Shown: positions 1 through 8,112, counted from the first letter of the stretch. The stretch: DNA of 64,000 bases from Paraburkholderia fungorum (GCF_902833645.1 NZ_CADFGE010000013.1:62001-126000), one strand, 5' to 3'. The notes: generated by a model from the sequence alone, not told the origin. Program-made: numbers and translations.

Positions 1-856
1 CATAGCCGAAAAGGGGCTTGCGGGAAAACGCCGGGATCACCTGCGACACGATTCCGAATGCCGGCAGGATCATGATGTAGACCTCCGGGTGCCCGAAGAA
101 CCAGAAGATGTGCTGATACATGACCGGGTCGCCGCCGCCTGCAGCGCTGAAAAACGACGTTCCGAAATGGCGGTCGAACAGAATCATCGTGACAGCCCCC
201 GCAAGCACCGGCATCACGGCGATCAGCAGGAAAGCGGTGATCAGCCAGGTCCAGCAGAACATGGGCATCTTCATGAGCGTCAGGCCAGGCGCGCGCATGT
301 TCAGGATAGTCACAATGATGTTGATACCCCCCATGATCGATGACGCGCCCATCAGGTGAATCGCGAAAATTGCCAGATCCATGCCCGGCCCGAACTGCTC
401 GGACAGCGGCGCATACATCGTCCATCCGCCTGCCGGCGCGCCTCCGGGTAAAAAGAACGTTGCGGTCAGCATCAGGGCGGCGACCGGCAACAGCCAGAAA
501 CTCAGATTGTTCATGCGCGCGAACGCCATATCCGACGCCCCGATCTGCAGCGGAATCATCCAGTTCGCGAACCCGACAAACGCCGGCATGATGGCACCGA
601 AGATCATCTCGATGCCGTGCATCGTCGTGAGCTGGTTGAAGAATTCCGGCCTCATCAGTTGCAGACCCGGCTCGAACAGTTCAGCGCGGATTGCCAGCGC
701 CATGACACCGCCCGACAGGAACATGACGAACGAGAACAGCAGATACATCGTGCCGATGTCTTTATGGTTGGTCGCCAGCAGCCAGCGCCGCCAGCCGTGT
801 GGCAGCGGATGCCCGTGGTCATGTCCGGCGATGGGGTCGTGGGCGGCGGTGCTCAT
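1..856 (-). CDS. ctaD: Cytochrome c oxidase subunit I, aa3 type (partial, N-terminal part)
   Basis: This is the haem-copper subunit of a terminal oxidase, which reduces O2 with electrons from cytochrome c and pumps protons. The visible 285 residues begin MSTAAHDPIAGHDHGH and carry the family signatures: TNHKDIGTMY near residue 30, TTMHGIEMIF with the haem-ligand His, and near the left edge FWFFGHPEVYIMILPAFG, which holds the CuB His and the cross-linked Tyr. The C-terminal half lies beyond the left edge. It follows sqr and a DUF2244 gene on the same strand, so it may be the electron sink for sulfide oxidation. The identity is seen directly; the operon link is inferred. Confidence 0.95.
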   Translation of the reverse strand, partial: MSTAAHDPIAGHDHGHPLPHGWRRWLLATNHKDIGTMYLLFSFVMFLSGGVMALAIRAELFEPGLQLMRPEFFNQLTTMHGIEMIFGAIMPAFVGFANWMIPLQIGASDMAFARMNNLSFWLLPVAALMLTATFFLPGGAPAGGWTMYAPLSEQFGPGMDLAIFAIHLMGASSIMGGINIIVTILNMRAPGLTLMKMPMFCWTWLITAFLLIAVMPVLAGAVTMILFDRHFGTSFFSAAGGGDPVMYQHIFWFFGHPEVYIMILPAFGIVSQVIPAFSRKPLFGY

Positions 857-901
857 GGCGGAACTCCAGATGAATGGTGTGACGGACACTCCGGGTGGTT
901 T

Positions 902-1366
902 TCAGCCCCAGCGCGAAATGCTGCGGCGCATCTCGTTCGCAATCGACGCCCTCAGATGGACCGGCACATGTGTGCCCACCACAACCGTTCTATCCGGACT
1001 GCTGATCTCGATCTTTGCTCGCGGCCTGTCCTGCAGGTTCACTCTGATCCATCGCGGGTGCAGCTCCAGATGCATCACGCGATCGCCGTTGACCGCTTCG
1101 ATGACAACTTTCCCGGCCGAAATCTCTACCCGCTCGTAATCCGTGGCGTGCCTCGCATAAACGACAAAGGCCGCGCCGACACACACGAGGTCGAGTCCCG
1201 CGAACGGAAGAACGGCCCAGGCACCGAGCACCGCCCAGAAAGTCGCGATCGCAAGCGACACCGTAACGAGCGAACAGTAAAAAATTACGAACTGCCGCGG
1301 CGAGATCGCGCAGTTCCGCCTGAGGTGCCAGACCTGGGTCGCGGATGCATCATCGGAGCCTGACAT
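902..1366 (-). CDS. DUF2244 family integral membrane protein
   Basis: This protein of 154 residues belongs to the DUF2244 group, usually found beside cytochrome oxidase genes and thought to help assembly or integration; its function is unproven. The sequence shows a polar N-terminus with WHLRRNCAISPRQ, two hydrophobic segments at about residues 22-70, then a soluble C-terminal domain rich in short beta strands. The start at 1366 is chosen because GGGAGG lies 7 bases upstream; a longer frame to 1423 would run into the end of sqr. It lies between sqr and ctaD, 45 bases before ctaD, all on one strand. Confidence 0.75.
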   Translation of the reverse strand: MSGSDDASATQVWHLRRNCAISPRQFVIFYCSLVTVSLAIATFWAVLGAWAVLPFAGLDLVCVGAAFVVYARHATDYERVEISAGKVVIEAVNGDRVMHLELHPRWIRVNLQDRPRAKIEISSPDRTVVVGTHVPVHLRASIANEMRRSISRWG

Positions 1367-1385
1367 GACAGCCTCCCAGCACTCG

Positions 1386-2651
1386 CTACGGCCGGATCGC
1401 CGGCACGGCTTCAGGAAAGTCACGACGTTTGTGGAACAGTGGCCAGCGCTTACCCTTGATCACGTTGTTCCAGTAAAGCCATGGCAGGAACGACTGTTTG
1501 AGCCACCAGTAAAACCCGCGCGGCAAGCGCGGGTCCATCGGAAAGCTCGGCGTCACGACTCCGTCATAGCAGAACTCGGCCAGCATCACTTTTCCTGCCG
1601 ACGTCGTTAGCGGACACGATGCATAGCCGTCATAAGTCAACGTTTCGCCCTGGCCGGTCAGGGCCTTCATGAGATTGGCGGCGACCACCGGCATCTGGTT
1701 CTTCACCGCTGCAGCAGTCTTGCTGTTCGGAGTGGACGTGCAATCGCCAAGGCCGAAAATATTCTGATAGCGGACATGCCTCAATGAATTCTTGTCCACC
1801 TCCACCCATCCGGCCGCGTCGGCCAGCGGGCTTTCCCGAATAAATCGCGGTGCGCTCTGCGGCGGGACCACGTGCAGCAGGTCAAATCTGATTTCCTGCA
1901 CCGACTTGCTACCGTCCGCACCACCGACTTCAAAGAACGCGGTTTTACCGGGCCCATCGACTTTCACGAGCCGATGTCCGAAACAGGGTGTCGCGCCGTA
2001 ATCGGCCATCACCCTGTCGAGCGCTTTGGCATAGAACGGCACCCCAAACATCGAGGGACCCGGCGTCATGAACCGGATGTCTGCCCGCTGCTTGTGCTTG
2101 CGAAAGTAATCGGCCGCCAGATACAGGATTTTTTGCGGGGCACCGGCACACTTGATTGGCATGGGCGGCTGGGTAAATAGCGCGGTGCCCCCACGAAACG
2201 CCTGGATGCACTTCCACGTATAAGGCGCGAGGTCGAACCGGTAGTTGCTCGTTACGCCGTTCTTTCCCAGCGTCGCCTGCAGGCCTTCGATCGCGTCCCA
2301 GTCCAGCTGGATGCCGGCCGCAACCACGAGGTATTTGTAGCCGATACTCGGGCCGCCCTCCAGCATCACCGCGTTCTGCTCGGGCTGGAACCGTGCCACC
2401 CGGCCAGGAATGAATTCAACCCCCGGGGGAAGACATGCGCGCATCGGCCGGCGCGTCCTCGCGATATCGAACTGCCCACCGCCCACCAGCGTCCACGCGG
2501 GTTGATAGAAGTGATATTCGGACGGATCAATCACCGCGATGTCGAGCTCCGGGTCCAGCTTTTTCAGCCGCGCGGCCACGCTCGTTCCGCCAGCGCCGCC
2601 CCCGACGATGACTACGGTGTAGTGCTTCCGGATATCTGTGATTTCTGCCAA
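1386..2651 (-). CDS. sqr: Sulfide:quinone oxidoreductase, flavoprotein
   Basis: It oxidises sulfide to a protein or low-molecular-weight persulfide and passes two electrons to the quinone pool at the cytoplasmic membrane. The 421 residues show the FAD dinucleotide fold GGGAGG at 17-22, the second FAD contact GLGDCTST at 301-307, and two cysteines placed like the catalytic pair of the SQOR (mitochondrial-like, type II) group: Cys168 in IKCAGAPQK and Cys346 in ASCPLTTS. The aromatic C-terminal segment FYWWLKQSFLPWLYW is typical for membrane docking. It is divergent from a persulfide dioxygenase gene, the standard partner that consumes the persulfide product. Confidence 0.93.
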   Translation of the reverse strand: MAEITDIRKHYTVVIVGGGAGGTSVAARLKKLDPELDIAVIDPSEYHFYQPAWTLVGGGQFDIARTRRPMRACLPPGVEFIPGRVARFQPEQNAVMLEGGPSIGYKYLVVAAGIQLDWDAIEGLQATLGKNGVTSNYRFDLAPYTWKCIQAFRGGTALFTQPPMPIKCAGAPQKILYLAADYFRKHKQRADIRFMTPGPSMFGVPFYAKALDRVMADYGATPCFGHRLVKVDGPGKTAFFEVGGADGSKSVQEIRFDLLHVVPPQSAPRFIRESPLADAAGWVEVDKNSLRHVRYQNIFGLGDCTSTPNSKTAAAVKNQMPVVAANLMKALTGQGETLTYDGYASCPLTTSAGKVMLAEFCYDGVVTPSFPMDPRLPRGFYWWLKQSFLPWLYWNNVIKGKRWPLFHKRRDFPEAVPAIRP

Positions 2652-2668
2652 AGCGCCGCTCCCTCATG

Positions 2669-2697
2669 TTGACAATTCATGCTCTCAAGTCTATATT
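2669..2697 (+). promoter_or_regulatory. Consensus sigma70 promoter for the persulfide dioxygenase transcript
   Basis: TTGACA at 2669-2674, a spacer of exactly 17 bases, and TATATT at 2692-2697 form a near-perfect sigma70 promoter reading right, with a start point expected near 2704. On the other strand TTGATA (2722-2717), a 16-base spacer and TAGAAT could drive sqr leftwards. Both readings are from the sequence; neither start point is known. Confidence 0.7.
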
Positions 2698-2704
2698 CTA
2701 CTCA

Positions 2705-2720
2705 GATATAAGCTTATATC
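2705..2720. promoter_or_regulatory. 16-bp perfect palindrome, candidate operator of the sqr/pdo divergon
   Basis: GATATAAGCTTATATC is its own reverse complement. It starts at the predicted start point of the rightward transcript and overlaps the -35/spacer region of the leftward one, so one bound repressor could block both. AT-rich palindromes in such sqr/pdo promoters are the sites of ArsR-family persulfide sensors (BigR/SqrR). No such regulator is encoded in this window, so the identity of the binder is inferred. Confidence 0.6.
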
Positions 2721-2758
2721 AATAAGTAATAAAGACGTTTTTTTGAGGTTATAAGGCC

Positions 2759-3478
2759 ATGCTGTTTCGTCAGATGTTCGACTCCACCTCAAGTACCTAC
2801 ACCTATCTTCTCGCGTCGCGAGTCGGGGGAGAGGCGCTGATCATTGATCCCGTCAAGGAGCAGCTCGACCAGTATCTGACGGTAATCGCGCAGCTCGACC
2901 TGCGTCTCGTCCAGGCTATCGACACCCACACGCACGCCGATCACATCACGGCCCTTGGCGATCTGCGGGATGTGACCCAGTGCGTCACGATCATGGGTGA
3001 GCTGTCGAAAGCTCATTGCGTGTCCCGCCACGTCCATGAAGACGAAGTGCTGGGCATGGACGGCATCGAACTTCGAGCAATTTACACACCCGGCCATACA
3101 GATGAATCGTTCAGCTTTGTGCTCAATCCCAAGGCACCCACCGCAGTCTTTACGGGCGACGTCCTGCTGATCCGCGGTAGCGGTCGCACGGATTTCCAGG
3201 GCGGCGATCCCCGACGCTCCTACGATTCGATCGTCAACAAGCTTTTCAGGCTGCCTGATGACACGACGCTGTATCCGGCTCACGACTACAAAGGGTGGAC
3301 GGCTTCGAGTATCGGTGAAGAGAAGAAATTCAATCCCCGCCTTGCGGGCAAAACCGAGGCGGAGTACGTCGGAATCATGAACGGGCTGCACTTGCCGAAC
3401 CCGAAAATGATGGACGTTGCTATCCCGGCCAACCTCGCGTGCGGCCAGCCTTCAGTGCTGCCAAAGCGTCAGGGATAG
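2759..3478 (+). CDS. Persulfide dioxygenase, ETHE1-like metallo-beta-lactamase fold
   Basis: It oxidises glutathione persulfide with O2 to sulfite, removing the product of sulfide:quinone oxidoreductase. In 239 residues it shows the single-iron site of the ETHE1 group: THTHADH at 56-62 (His57, His59, Asp61, His62), GH at 112-113, GD at 133-134 and PAHD with His175. RGSGRTDFQGG at 139-149 is the ETHE1 signature that separates it from glyoxalase II. No rhodanese domain is fused. It is the first gene of a rightward operon and is divergent from sqr. The start ATG follows a TTGAGG-like site 11 bases upstream. Confidence 0.93.
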   Translation: MLFRQMFDSTSSTYTYLLASRVGGEALIIDPVKEQLDQYLTVIAQLDLRLVQAIDTHTHADHITALGDLRDVTQCVTIMGELSKAHCVSRHVHEDEVLGMDGIELRAIYTPGHTDESFSFVLNPKAPTAVFTGDVLLIRGSGRTDFQGGDPRRSYDSIVNKLFRLPDDTTLYPAHDYKGWTASSIGEEKKFNPRLAGKTEAEYVGIMNGLHLPNPKMMDVAIPANLACGQPSVLPKRQG

Positions 3479-3483
3479 AACTC

Positions 3484-4272
3484 ATGGTTTTCGCCCCAGA
3501 CGCGGTGACTCAGGGCGTAGCCGCAGCGCTGTGTGGCGGTTTTGTCAGTTTTTCGCTCGGACTGGTTGGCGGAGGCGGATCGATTCTCGCCGTGCCGCTC
3601 ATCCTGTATGTAGTGGGCCTACACAATCCCCACATTGCGATCGGTACGGCGGCGCTGGCGGTGGCAGCCAGCGCCTACATCAACATGATTCCGCACGCAC
3701 GGGCCGGGCATGTGCGATGGGGGCCGGCCTTCGCGTTTGCCGCCAGCGGCGTGCTCGGTGCCGCGTTAGGCTCGAGCGTTGGCAAGCTCGTCGACGGACA
3801 GAAGCTGGTGACCTATTTCGCTTGTCTGATGTGCGTCGTTGCATTTCTGATGCTGCGGCCGAAGCCGCAGACCGCTTCGACCAATGCGGCCTATCCGACG
3901 CCGTATCCGCGGCTTTGCGGCACGGGCCTTGGCGCCGGCAGTCTGTCGGGTTTTTTCGGGATCGGTGGCGGCTTTCTCGTCGTGCCCGGGCTGATGTTTG
4001 CAGGTCGCCTGCCCATCGTGGATGCAATCGGAACCTCCCTCTTTGCGGTTGGATCGTTTGGTCTGACAACCGCCGTCAATTATTCGATCTCGGGACAGGT
4101 GGACTGGCTCATCGCCGCAGAGTTCGTCGGCGGCGGTGTGATCGGCGGCTGGCTCGGCACCCGCGCGGCAAGCCGGCTGGCCCGCAAACGCGGCGCCCTC
4201 AATCTTGTCTTTTCGGCAATGATTCTTTCGGTGGCGGCTTACATGCTCTATCACTCCTGGCAGGCCCGATGA
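3484..4272 (+). CDS. TauE/SafE family sulfite exporter
   Basis: A predicted inner-membrane carrier of 262 residues with about eight hydrophobic segments and the internal repeat of the TauE/SafE family, visible as SLGLVGGGGS near the N-terminus and SGFFGIGGGF in the middle. Members export sulfite or organosulfonates; here it would remove sulfite made by the dioxygenase just upstream. I chose the ATG at 3484 (VFAPDAVTQ) because a longer frame from 3439 overlaps the dioxygenase gene by 40 bases. Its stop overlaps the next start (ATGA), showing tight coupling. Confidence 0.85.
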   Translation: MVFAPDAVTQGVAAALCGGFVSFSLGLVGGGGSILAVPLILYVVGLHNPHIAIGTAALAVAASAYINMIPHARAGHVRWGPAFAFAASGVLGAALGSSVGKLVDGQKLVTYFACLMCVVAFLMLRPKPQTASTNAAYPTPYPRLCGTGLGAGSLSGFFGIGGGFLVVPGLMFAGRLPIVDAIGTSLFAVGSFGLTTAVNYSISGQVDWLIAAEFVGGGVIGGWLGTRAASRLARKRGALNLVFSAMILSVAAYMLYHSWQAR

Positions 4273-5045
4273 ACATGATCCACTTAACCTCGGCAACGCG
4301 TCTCGCACGGTGCATCTCTGTCACCTGCGCGTCTGTCACCTGCGCGACAGCAGGCATTTCGCTTTCTGCCATCGCAGCGCCGCCGCCGGCACCGACGCAG
4401 GCGGACATGGAGGATATGCTGCGCAAAAGCCTTGGTCCGGACATCGATGTAGTATCCGTCGCAAGAACGCCGCTCGCCGGCATTTTTGCAGTGAACGTCG
4501 GCAGGCAGATCATCTACACGGATCGATCGGCCAACTATGTCCTTGTCGGCCAGTTGATCGAGAGCCACACCCGTCGCAATCTTACGCAGGTCGCACTGCA
4601 GGACAGTTCAAGGATCGATTTTGCGAGCCTGCCGCTCGCCAATGCGATCAGGACCGTGAAGGGCGACGGCAGTCGCCGGATGGCCGTGTTTGCGGACCCG
4701 TATTGCCCGTACTGCAAGCGGCTTGAACAAACCCTGCAGAAGCTCGATAACGTCACCATCTATACGTTCCTATTTCCGATCCTGACACCCGATTCGAAGC
4801 CCATGTCCGACGCAATCTGGTGTTCACCGGACCGTGCCAACGCCTGGTCGTCGTGGATGCTCAATGGTACGAAGCCATCCCGGGGAGCCTCGTGCAACGC
4901 AGCCGCCGTCAGCAGTAACCTCGCGCTCGCACGGAGCCTTGGCATCAGCGGAACACCTACGATCATTTTTTCCAACGGCACCGAGCGCACTGGCGCGTTG
5001 CCGACGGACGAACTGAACAGCGCACTGGATGCGGGCAAATCATGA
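4269..5045 (+). CDS. DsbC-like periplasmic disulfide isomerase/reductase
   Basis: A predicted secreted thioredoxin-fold protein of 258 residues. An N-terminal signal ending near SAIAAPPPAP is followed by a DsbC/G-type dimerisation domain (about 45-110) and a thioredoxin domain with active site DPYCPYCK (Cys146, Cys149) and the cis-proline loop SGTPTIIF. CPYC is close to the CGYC of DsbC. In a sulfur operon it may keep periplasmic cysteines or persulfides of the cytochromes and DsrE-like partners reduced; that role is inferred. The start overlaps the stop of the exporter gene. An alternative start is the second Met at 4275. Confidence 0.82.
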   Translation: MNMIHLTSATRLARCISVTCASVTCATAGISLSAIAAPPPAPTQADMEDMLRKSLGPDIDVVSVARTPLAGIFAVNVGRQIIYTDRSANYVLVGQLIESHTRRNLTQVALQDSSRIDFASLPLANAIRTVKGDGSRRMAVFADPYCPYCKRLEQTLQKLDNVTIYTFLFPILTPDSKPMSDAIWCSPDRANAWSSWMLNGTKPSRGASCNAAAVSSNLALARSLGISGTPTIIFSNGTERTGALPTDELNSALDAGKS

Positions 5046-5150
5046 GCGCGGGATCAATAAGCGAGGCATCGCACCCGGACGCCTTCATCCTCGCCGGGCG
5101 CAATGGCCATATCGACAGCGACAGCCTGTCAGCAGGAAATGGAGGCCGCC

Positions 5151-5651
5151 GTGACGCCTGACTCGTCGGCAACTGAGACCGGGGCGGGTCCGTCCATTGC
5201 CCGTTTCGGCGCTGCCCATGCAGTCGATGGCGCGGCGCACCTGCCCGATCCGGCAGCGCACTATCGCCTCATCTTCTCCATAAGTACCGCCGGCAGTCAA
5301 AAGGAGATGCCGAACCCTTCACTGAACAGGGTCGCCCGCGCGGTAAACCTGTTCAGGATGTCTGGCGTTCCCGCCGCTCACCTTCACTTCGTCGCAGTCG
5401 TGCATGGAGACGCTACGTCGGTCGTGCTGGACGACGCCTCGCACCTGGCGTACGACGGGACACCGAACCCGAACATAGATCTCATCGCCGCGCTGTGCGA
5501 GGCGAACGTTGAAGTGACCGTTTGCGCGCAGGCGCTGATTGCGAACAGGTTTGCGCCCGGATGGGTCATGCCGGCGGTGACGCACTCACTGTCTGCCCTC
5601 ACGACGCTCGCAGTTCTCCAGGCGGCCGGGTACAGCCTGATACCGCTTTGA
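5151..5651 (+). CDS. DsrE/DsrF-like sulfur-relay family protein
   Basis: About 166 residues with the DsrE-like fold signs: the strand YRLIFSIST, a middle strand LHFVAVVHGD, NIDLIAALCEANVEVTVCAQAL with a cysteine in the usual position, and a C-terminal VLQAAGYSLIPL. Relatives bind or carry sulfur as persulfide, or act as subunits of sulfur-transfer complexes. I prefer the GTG at 5151 because GGAGG lies 5 bases before it; ATGs at 5103 and 5139 are in frame and possible. There is no signal peptide, so it is probably cytoplasmic. A Tat-exported relative is encoded at 7311-8102. Confidence 0.7.
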   Translation: MTPDSSATETGAGPSIARFGAAHAVDGAAHLPDPAAHYRLIFSISTAGSQKEMPNPSLNRVARAVNLFRMSGVPAAHLHFVAVVHGDATSVVLDDASHLAYDGTPNPNIDLIAALCEANVEVTVCAQALIANRFAPGWVMPAVTHSLSALTTLAVLQAAGYSLIPL

Positions 5652-5676
5652 CAGGCACAGTGGGGCGAGGCGAAGC

Positions 5677-6492
5677 GTGAACATCGGACATTTTGCGTTA
5701 CCCCTCCAGCCGCTGATCTTCATTGTCAGCGTAGGCATTGCCATGTGCGCCGGACTCTGGCTCGAGCGGGGCCACGCGCGCGTGGAATCCGCGATTTTCT
5801 GCGCCGTGCTGGCCGGACTGGTCGTGGCCCGGGCAGGCTTCGTGGTGCGGTATCTGCCCGACTACAGCGGCGACCTCATGAAAGCGTTTGACATCCGTGA
5901 TCGGGGTTTTGATGCGGTCAGCGGCCTCGTCGCAGGGACCTGCGCGGTTGCGTACTTTTTCATACGATCGCGCTCCATCCGGCCACCTTTGCTGGCCGCC
6001 ATTGCAGCGGGTGTCATCGTCTGGGGCACAGCGAGCGCAGCCGCGGAGCTTGCGCGGCCCACTGCCACGCTGCCGGCCATATCGTTGCCTGACGCGACGG
6101 GCCACACGAGACCTTTATCGGCAGGAGACGGTGTGCCGACGGTGGTCAATCTCTGGGCAACCTGGTGCGGTCCCTGTCAGGCGGAAATGCCCATTCTCGC
6201 TCAGGCGCAAGCAGACTATCCGGGCGTGCGCCTTGTCTTCGTGAACCAGGGCGAGGCACCGCGAACCGTCGACGACTATCTGGCGACACGCCATCTGGAC
6301 GTCACGAACTCCCTGCTCGATCCAAACCATGCCGTCGCGGCCGCCGTGGGTGCGGTCGGCTTTCCAACCACGCTCTTCTACGATGCGCAGGGTCACCTGC
6401 TCGCCGCACACCTTGGTCCGTTTTCGAAGGCGACATTCAGACAGGCGCTCACCAGGTTCTATCCAGCAGATATTTCAGGAGCTCCCTCATGA
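5677..6492 (+). CDS. Membrane-anchored TlpA-like thiol-disulfide protein with an Lgt-like N-terminal domain
   Basis: In 271 residues an N-terminal membrane region (about 1-125, four hydrophobic segments) precedes a periplasmic thioredoxin domain with WATWCGPC (Cys164, Cys167) and a cis-proline at GFPTT. The membrane region, with VVARAGFVVRYLPDY at 49-63, resembles part of prolipoprotein diacylglyceryl transferase (Lgt), whose motif is ARLGYV, but it is too short and lacks the Lgt catalytic block. A paralogue with the same architecture lies at 32833-33702. The protein probably reduces periplasmic disulfides of the cytochromes or sulfur carriers encoded next to it. Its stop overlaps the next start (ATGA). 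Confidence 0.8.
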   Translation: MNIGHFALPLQPLIFIVSVGIAMCAGLWLERGHARVESAIFCAVLAGLVVARAGFVVRYLPDYSGDLMKAFDIRDRGFDAVSGLVAGTCAVAYFFIRSRSIRPPLLAAIAAGVIVWGTASAAAELARPTATLPAISLPDATGHTRPLSAGDGVPTVVNLWATWCGPCQAEMPILAQAQADYPGVRLVFVNQGEAPRTVDDYLATRHLDVTNSLLDPNHAVAAAVGAVGFPTTLFYDAQGHLLAAHLGPFSKATFRQALTRFYPADISGAPS

Positions 6493-7253
6493 ACCGGTTT
6501 CCCGTCCTGTCTGCATTGATCGCGACGACGCTGTTCTCCGCTGCGGTCCACGCGCAAACTACGCTGAACGTGTATGGTCCAGGCGGTCCCGCGCCTGTCA
6601 TGAAGGAAGCCGCCGCGGCGTTCCAGAAGAAAACCGGCGTGGCCGTGTCGGTCACCGCCGGACCCACGCCGACCTGGATCAGCAAGGCGAAAGATGATGC
6701 GGACGTTATCTACAGCGGGTCTGAAACCATGATGTCGGATTTTGTCGACGCCATGGGTGAGCAGCTCACGCCGAACGCGCCTGAACCGCTCTATCTGCGG
6801 CCGATGGCGATGCTGGTTCGGCCTGGCAATCCCACGCACATCCGGCGATTTACGGATCTGCTCAAACCGGGCGTAAAAATACTCGTCGTCAACGGCGCTG
6901 GACAGAACGGCGTATGGGAAGACGTCGCCGGGCGGCTTGGGAGCATTGCGCGGGTAAAGGCTCTACGCAGCAACATCGTCGGCTATGCGAAGAATAGTGC
7001 CGAGGCTAAAACGACGTGGACCGACCATCCGGAGATCGATGTATGGCTGATCTGGAACATCTGGCAGGTCGCCAATCCATCGCTTGCCGATGTCGTGCCG
7101 ATCGAACCCGCGTACGCCATCTACCGTGATGCGGGTGTCGCCATCACGCGGCGCGGTGCAGATCAGCCGGCGTCAAGGCAGTTTGTTGACTTTCTCGAGT
7201 CGAAGGAAGGCGCTGCAATTTTCAGAAAATGGGGCTGGAAAACAGATCCATAA
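6489..7253 (+). CDS. Periplasmic substrate-binding protein (ModA-like), orphan
   Basis: A 254-residue protein with a signal peptide ending at VHAQ (about residue 22). After it comes the start of a type II periplasmic binding fold, TLNVYGPGGPAPVMKEAAAAFQKKTG, as in molybdate/sulfate-type binding proteins, with DADVIYSGSETMMSDF forming the ligand cleft. No permease or ATPase gene is nearby, so it may act as a carrier or chaperone rather than as part of an ABC importer. It starts inside the stop of the TlpA-like gene. Its ligand is unknown; an oxyanion such as sulfite or thiosulfate is a guess. Confidence 0.75.
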   Translation: MNRFPVLSALIATTLFSAAVHAQTTLNVYGPGGPAPVMKEAAAAFQKKTGVAVSVTAGPTPTWISKAKDDADVIYSGSETMMSDFVDAMGEQLTPNAPEPLYLRPMAMLVRPGNPTHIRRFTDLLKPGVKILVVNGAGQNGVWEDVAGRLGSIARVKALRSNIVGYAKNSAEAKTTWTDHPEIDVWLIWNIWQVANPSLADVVPIEPAYAIYRDAGVAITRRGADQPASRQFVDFLESKEGAAIFRKWGWKTDP

Positions 7254-7310
7254 GTCCGGCTAGCAGCGCCGATGCGTGCATCGGGTTCTAAACAATCAGG
7301 GAGACACAGG

Positions 7311-8102
7311 ATGGCTGACAGAGAAAACCGCCGCACGGCGCTCAAAACGTTTGGTCTTGCTGCGGGCACTGCACTGCTCGCAGCAGGCGCTCCGGCACGT
7401 GCCGCAACGGCTGCGGACGCGTCCCTGTTGCCCGGAGGCGCCACCAGTCTCCGGCAACTCACTCAGCGCCTGAAAGACGCCCCGCGTCGCCGCTCATTCA
7501 AGACCGTGCCAATGATCCTGCAGAACCCGGATCAGTGGGATCACGAGGCGCTCTCCGAAGTGATTGCCTATCACGGTGGCCAACGTCAGGTATGGGACAA
7601 CACGGAACTGGGCGGCCCATGGCTGAACCTGATGCGCAACGCCCTGAACGCGCAGATCTGGTCATTCAGGCATCCAGATTTTCTGGTCGTTTCCGCGACG
7701 CATGGGTCGGCGCATCTCGCGCTGTTTGACCAGGCGATGTGGGACAAATATGGTCTGGCGAAACTCGCCGGGGACAAATTTGCTTCCAACACATTGATCA
7801 CTGAAAAGCCGGCCAGTGCATCCGGCGCGGGCGACTACGAAAACGCACAGGGTGCATTTTCTTCCCATGACAACAGCATCGCGGCCCTGCAGCGGCGAGG
7901 AGCGGTCTTTCTGTCCTGTCATAACGCGATATGGGAACTGGCCGAGCGTCTCGATGCTGGCGGTAGCAATCCCGACAGGTTGCCCGTCGACGCGCTTGCC
8001 GCCGAACTGACGAACCACGTCATCCCGACTGCGATCGTTACGCCGGGCGCAGTCGGTACGTTACCCGAGCTTCAGCAGGCGGGGTTCCATTACGCTGCTT
8101 AG
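7311..8102 (+). CDS. Tat-exported protein with a DsrE-like domain
   Basis: The 263-residue protein begins with a Tat-type signal (NRRTALKTFGLAAGTALLAAGAP). The mature part ends in a segment much like DsrE proteins: RRGAVFLSCHNAIWELAERL with a conserved-type Cys, then NHVIPTAIVTPGAVGTLPELQQAGFHY. Compare VMPAVTHSLSALTTLAVLQAAGY in the DsrE-like protein at 5151-5651. Tat use suggests it folds, perhaps with a cofactor or persulfide, before export. Start 7311 is supported by GGGAGA upstream; a longer frame from 7272 has no such site. The function is not known; periplasmic sulfur carriage is my inference. Confidence 0.72.
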   Translation: MADRENRRTALKTFGLAAGTALLAAGAPARAATAADASLLPGGATSLRQLTQRLKDAPRRRSFKTVPMILQNPDQWDHEALSEVIAYHGGQRQVWDNTELGGPWLNLMRNALNAQIWSFRHPDFLVVSATHGSAHLALFDQAMWDKYGLAKLAGDKFASNTLITEKPASASGAGDYENAQGAFSSHDNSIAALQRRGAVFLSCHNAIWELAERLDAGGSNPDRLPVDALAAELTNHVIPTAIVTPGAVGTLPELQQAGFHYAA

Positions 8103-8112
8103 GGAGCAGTCC

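Noticed and set aside
2705..2720. The palindrome as a terminator
   Set aside because: It is AT-rich, has no T-run matched to a gene end and sits at a promoter start point, so an operator is the better reading.
3417..4268. Upstream extension of the DsbC-like reading frame
   Set aside because: It is a shadow of the TauE/SafE gene in another frame. The true start is the ATG at 4269, which is followed by a signal peptide.
5042..5161. Short frame overlapping the end of the DsbC-like gene (39 codons)
   Set aside because: It begins with an ATGA overlap and could be a leader peptide, but it shows no domain or conservation clue, and the DsrE-like gene start has its own ribosome site.
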